17,649 nucleotides of DNA, from the NCBI GenBank assembly GCA_022842805.1, contig JALHOX010000036.1:1-17649 (forward strand), in the 5' to 3' direction. The DNA comes from Phycisphaerae bacterium. GTDB lineage: Bacteria; Planctomycetota; Phycisphaerae; UBA1845; Fen-1342. The notes beneath the pieces were generated by a model, which saw nothing but the letters and a program-made list of their open reading frames with translations, had not been told where the DNA came from and did no database searches. Position numbers and translations under genes: made by a program. Below are positions 14,420 to 17,649 of this stretch, in pieces. The stretch's first letter is position 1; each line of letters opens with the position of its first letter.

Positions 14420-17188
14420 TCACTCCGCGACGTACGACGCCCACGCCACCCAATCATCGCTGTTCACACACCGATCCTGGTTCATATCCCAGATCACGGG
14501 CGGATTGACGATGCTTGTGCATGTGCCGAACGCCCGCTGCAGCGCCGCCGCGTCGGCCAGATTGACGAGACCGTCGGCGTTGAAATCCGCCGGCAACTGA
14601 CCGTCGACCGCGAACGGCGCCGAGACGCGGGTCGCTTTTTCGCCGCGCAGCGCGCGGATGCGATAGACGCGACGGCCGACGCCCGAGACGGCGGGATCGC
14701 TGAACGTTGCCGGGGCTGCCAGGCCACGCCAGAACTCGGCGAAGGCGCCGCCATTTTCGCTGCGCTCGATGGCGACCTCGGTCACCTCGATGGCCGCCGC
14801 CGCGTCAGCAACCTGGCCGGCGCGATCGAGTTCGACGTCGGAGAGCTGCCAGGGATAGATGATGTCGTCGTGCAGCAGCAGGGGCACTTGGGCCATGCCG
14901 TTTTCGTCGCCCGCGTATGCCCGCAGCGGGCCGGCGGCCCAGCGTTTGCCGAACAGCTTGGCGTTTGCCATGCCGCCGCCGTCCGCCAGCGCCAGCGAGA
15001 GGCCGTCTTGGCCGCTGCGCAGCGCAAACCGCAACTGGTCATCGCGCCAAAACTTTGTCGGCTGAAAATTGGCCAGAGCCGGCGATCCGTCGGTGGCGAC
15101 GCCGCGCAGGCCGAAAAATCCCGCGGCCGGGTTGTAGACAATGTCCAACTGTTTCAGTTCTTCGGGCGAACCCGGCCCGGGCGGCGGCGGCACGATCTGA
15201 TAGCGGCGCAAAATCTTGTCGCCGTGCGTCGCAACCATCTGGTGGCTTGCCGCCGACGGATGAACCGAGAACATGTGCGTCCAGTCGGCCTCGGCCGGGC
15301 CGATGTCGATCATGTAGCGGTCGGCGCCGCGGGCAGGGCCGGTCGGATGGAAATTGCTGGCGGGACCGGCGTCGATCATGACCGCATCGATGATCAGCTC
15401 ACAGCGATTCGACAGCGTCGAACCGAGGGTGAACTGCAGCCGCGCATCGGTCGCGTCCGGCGGTAGAACGATCGTCGGGCTCACCGCCTCGATCCACTCG
15501 TCGCGCGACAGGTGATAGAGGTGTCCCTCGCCCAGCGTCGCGCCGTTGATGCTCCAGCCCATGATGAACGACGCGCCCTCGCCGCGCAGCATCATCCGCG
15601 CCTGCACCGGCTGACCGGGCGTCACTGCAATGCTCGGAGTGCGCAGCACGATCTGGCCCCCGTCGTCGCGGCGAGCGCGAATCGCGCCCGCACCTTCGTA
15701 GCGCGGCGCGCTCACAACCTCAAATGTCGTCGGATTGCCCATGCCCGGAATGGTCGAGCTCGAGTTAATCCAATCCGCCAACGACTCGCAGCTCGACAGC
15801 GCCGCCGGAGCAAGGTTCGTCGCACCCGACGAAAGCTGGATCGCCGGCCGCGTCGCCAATTCGGCAGGGGGGAGGGCCAGCGGAATAACGCGCGCGCCCG
15901 ATTGCACGCCCACGCGCATGAGGCCATTGAAGTAGCCGGCGTAGGTGAGCGCGCCGCGCTCGCCGTTGGAGAAGCGGTGATAGGTCGCCCAATGCTCAAG
16001 ATCGCGGCTGGCGCTGATGACCGTCGCCCCCGTGCCGCTGCTGCTGTTGTAGGAACCGGCGTAATAAACGTCGTCGTGCTTCCACATCAGGAAGCAGTAG
16101 CCGTGGCCGGGGCGCGCGTCCCAACTGGTGATCACCGAGTGAACCTGCCCGCGATCGGGCCCGCTGCTGACATCGACCCAGCCGACCTGCTCCGCCGTGT
16201 CCGAGCCGATCAACAGCCGCGTCGGATGGTCGTAGTCGAGCAGGAACGTCGGCTGGGTGTAGAACTCTCCGGGAAACGAAAGGTCGTACCAGGTCTGCGC
16301 GTCGTCATCGCTGACGATGATCCGCTGCCGCGCCAGGCCGTCGCCTGTTACCGCGACCCAGCGGTCGAGCGCGACGTGTTTGGTGACGGCGTGGAAGTGC
16401 GTCATTGCGTGTAGCGCAGCAGCATCGTGGACCAATCGCCAGGTCGCGCCGTCGTCGGCGGAGCGGTAGATGAAGCGGCCGCCCTCGGGGAGCTGATACT
16501 CGACCATCACCGCGACGCCGTCGGCGGATTGATGGAATCCGAACGGCGCCAGCCATGCGCCGCTCGTCAGCCAGCGGAACGGCGTTTGCGTGCCGAACTC
16601 CAGCGCCGGGCTCCAGCTCACGCCTTCATCGACGCTGCGATACACCGCGATTCGTCCGCTCTCCGGGATCAGGCTCAACAGCGTGCCGCTCGAAAGCGCC
16701 AGCACGCTCCCCGTCGCTCGCGGTTCGTTCGACGCCGGCAGCCACGCGTTTCCGTCGCGGCTGATGTAAAGAATGCCGCGCTGCGACACGCCGAAGAGTT
16801 TTCCATTGGCCACACACTGCGGATTGATGTACGTCCCGTCGGGGCCGGGCTCCGTCCGAAACCTGCCCAGCGAAGCGTTGCAGCTAAGTACGTCGGTCAT
16901 CGCTCCGGCGTCGGCCGGCCACCAGTCCATACCGGTCGCGCCGTTGGTAAAACTCGGCGTCGCGCGGGAGAAGGCGTCGGCATCGCCCGCGATCTTCACG
17001 TCTGCAAAAGTGGTGGTGCTCCAGTTCAACAGCGCGGCACTGCCCGGCCCGCCGCTGCCGTTCAGCGAGATTTGGACTGGAAACCGCGGATCAACCGTTG
17101 GCCCGGAGAGTCCGGGAGTTGACGCGGCAGACGAGATTATGAGCGCGCAGAGAATCCTTGACACAACTGATGGCATCCCGGTTTCCAT
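14420..17188 (-). CDS. Secreted BNR/Asp-box (sialidase-like propeller) protein with dockerin-like end
   Basis: A 922-residue exported protein. The signal peptide is METGMPSVVSRILCALIISS and following small residues, with cleavage likely near Ser23. The N-terminal half (about 100-470) is a BNR/sialidase-type propeller with Asp boxes SRDGNAW (143-149), SVDEGVSW (185-192), SADDGATW (243-250) and SDDDAQTW (293-300), plus a degenerate one near SRDLEHW. The sialidase arginine triad could not be matched, so activity is unproven. The middle (about 490-640) looks like a jelly-roll carbohydrate-binding domain (GGQIVLRTPSIAVTPGQ...CELIIDAVMID). The end (about 863-922) has two calcium-loop-like repeats, DFNADGLVNLAD and DMNQDRCVNSDD. 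The start at 17188 was chosen for its GGAG 5 nt upstream; the frame stays open to an ATG at 17287, but that form lacks an N-terminal signal. It lies 186 nt after lepA on the same strand. Confidence 0.86.
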   Translation of the reverse strand: METGMPSVVSRILCALIISSAASTPGLSGPTVDPRFPVQISLNGSGGPGSAALLNWSTTTFADVKIAGDADAFSRATPSFTNGATGMDWWPADAGAMTDVLSCNASLGRFRTEPGPDGTYINPQCVANGKLFGVSQRGILYISRDGNAWLPASNEPRATGSVLALSSGTLLSLIPESGRIAVYRSVDEGVSWSPALEFGTQTPFRWLTSGAWLAPFGFHQSADGVAVMVEYQLPEGGRFIYRSADDGATWRLVHDAAALHAMTHFHAVTKHVALDRWVAVTGDGLARQRIIVSDDDAQTWYDLSFPGEFYTQPTFLLDYDHPTRLLIGSDTAEQVGWVDVSSGPDRGQVHSVITSWDARPGHGYCFLMWKHDDVYYAGSYNSSSGTGATVISASRDLEHWATYHRFSNGERGALTYAGYFNGLMRVGVQSGARVIPLALPPAELATRPAIQLSSGATNLAPAALSSCESLADWINSSSTIPGMGNPTTFEVVSAPRYEGAGAIRARRDDGGQIVLRTPSIAVTPGQPVQARMMLRGEGASFIMGWSINGATLGEGHLYHLSRDEWIEAVSPTIVLPPDATDARLQFTLGSTLSNRCELIIDAVMIDAGPASNFHPTGPARGADRYMIDIGPAEADWTHMFSVHPSAASHQMVATHGDKILRRYQIVPPPPGPGSPEELKQLDIVYNPAAGFFGLRGVATDGSPALANFQPTKFWRDDQLRFALRSGQDGLSLALADGGGMANAKLFGKRWAAGPLRAYAGDENGMAQVPLLLHDDIIYPWQLSDVELDRAGQVADAAAAIEVTEVAIERSENGGAFAEFWRGLAAPATFSDPAVSGVGRRVYRIRALRGEKATRVSAPFAVDGQLPADFNADGLVNLADAAALQRAFGTCTSIVNPPVIWDMNQDRCVNSDDWVAWASYVAE

Positions 17189-17193
17189 TCCAG

Positions 17194-17197
17194 CTCC
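17194..17197 (-). promoter_or_regulatory. Shine-Dalgarno GGAG that sets the BNR protein start
   Basis: On the minus strand GGAG is followed by CTGGA and then ATG GAA ACC. This favours 17188 over the ATG at 17176, which has no such motif, and over the far upstream ATG at 17287. Confidence 0.6.
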
Positions 17198-17374
17198 GTG
17201 TCTGCGAGTCGTCCGGGCGGTGCGGGCAGACGCTCCGACCCGACGTTGCTTCATCGTAGCGAATGGAGGTCGCCATGCCCCGAACAATCGGCTCGCGCGC
17301 TTCCCGATTTGTGCGATGAATGAACGTCCGAGAAACAGTGCGCCTCGCGCGACGGCCGAGAGGGCGTTTCGCCC

Positions 17375-17649
17375 CTAATCCCCCGGCTCCAGCACCACCA
17401 TAAACGCCTTCTGCGGAATCTCGACCCGACCGACGGTCTTCATCCGCTTCTTACCGGCCTTCTGTTTTTCCAGCAGCTTGCGCTTACGCGTCACGTCGCC
17501 GCCGTAGCACTTGGCCAAGACGTCCTTGCGGAGCGCCTTGATCGTCTCGCGCGCGATGATCTTTCCGCCGACGGCGGCCTGCAGCGGAATCTCGAACTGG
17601 TGGCGGTCGATCTCCTGACGCAGCCGCTCGATCACCTTGCGCCCACGGC
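17375..17649 (-). CDS. lepA: Elongation factor 4 (LepA), C-terminal part; 5' end outside the window
   Basis: The last 90 codons of lepA, the ribosome-associated GTPase that acts on stalled or mispositioned elongating ribosomes. The visible part is the LepA-specific C-terminal domain that reaches the peptidyl-transferase centre. It aligns by eye with the E. coli protein in RGRKVIERLRQEI, EIPLQAAVGGKIIARETIKALRK, VLAKCYGGDVTRKRKLLEKQ and GKKRMKTVG.VEIPQKAF. The stretch with CYGGD and the basic KAGKKRMK run is diagnostic. The frame is open to the window edge, so the GTP-binding domains lie outside. It ends in TAG, and a 5-pair hairpin GGGCG-TTT-CGCCC (17362-17374) follows directly on the minus strand without a U-run. 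The next gene on the same strand starts 186 nt further on. Confidence 0.97.
   Translation of the reverse strand, partial: RGRKVIERLRQEIDRHQFEIPLQAAVGGKIIARETIKALRKDVLAKCYGGDVTRKRKLLEKQKAGKKRMKTVGRVEIPQKAFMVVLEPGD

Noticed and set aside
14420..17188. Functional sialidase
   Set aside because: Asp boxes are present, but the arginine triad and other catalytic residues could not be placed; many Asp-box propellers are not sialidases.
7478..17188. Cellulosome gene cluster because of dockerin-like ends
   Set aside because: No cohesin, scaffoldin or glycoside hydrolase is seen; such ends are common in planctomycete surface proteins.
1..17649. CRISPR array, tRNA or insertion sequence
   Set aside because: No regularly spaced direct repeats, no cloverleaf-like sequence and no transposase motif were seen on reading both strands.

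Overview
The window looks like chromosomal DNA of a planctomycete, probably of the Phycisphaerae or a close relative. The evidence is high GC, an ECF sigma factor fused by operon to a Ser/Thr kinase with WD40 repeats, and several large secreted proteins that end in dockerin-like two-loop modules with no cellulosome genes nearby. This placement rests on gene-family recall, not on a database search. Nine of the ten protein genes have a visible start: five on the left run on the minus strand, three secreted-protein genes run on the plus strand, and two on the right run on the minus strand. lepA and xseA run off the ends. I see no tRNA, rRNA, CRISPR array, insertion sequence or prophage gene.

Left part (1-7208, minus strand, listed in transcription order): an ECF sigma factor and a 1144-residue membrane kinase share a TAG-ATG junction. 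The kinase has an anti-sigma-type zinc motif at its N-terminus and a C-terminal WD40 propeller beyond one membrane segment. Then come a small VOC/glyoxalase-fold protein, a dicarboxylate/amino acid:cation symporter of the SLC1/DAACS family with an unusual insertion, and xseA (exodeoxyribonuclease VII large subunit), which begins 3 nt after the symporter stop. A 9-bp-armed inverted repeat lies between the symporter and the VOC gene.

Middle part (7478-14217, plus strand): two adjacent genes encode secreted proteins with near-identical dockerin-like C-termini. One is Cys-rich with an N-terminal 'NDDC' domain and two tandem CC-motif domains. The other has six HAF repeats and two Ig-like domains. 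A very good intrinsic terminator follows them. A third secreted protein, a right-handed beta-helix with a hydrophobic, cysteine-containing, basic C-terminal tail, has its own upstream region with a 12-bp palindrome of LacI-operator type.

Right part: the beta-helix gene converges on a minus-strand gene for a 922-residue secreted BNR/Asp-box protein with another dockerin-like end. The 202-nt gap between them holds a perfect 16-bp match to the bacterial centromere site parS (TGTTTCACGTGAAACA, 14363-14378), flanked by two GC-rich hairpins. The window ends in the 3' part of lepA (elongation factor 4).

Working model (inference): the sigma/kinase pair is an envelope-sensing regulatory module and the secreted proteins are surface or matrix components, possibly under the divergent sigma factor. 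The strongest single observation is the parS site, which predicts that this window lies in the origin-proximal part of the chromosome.
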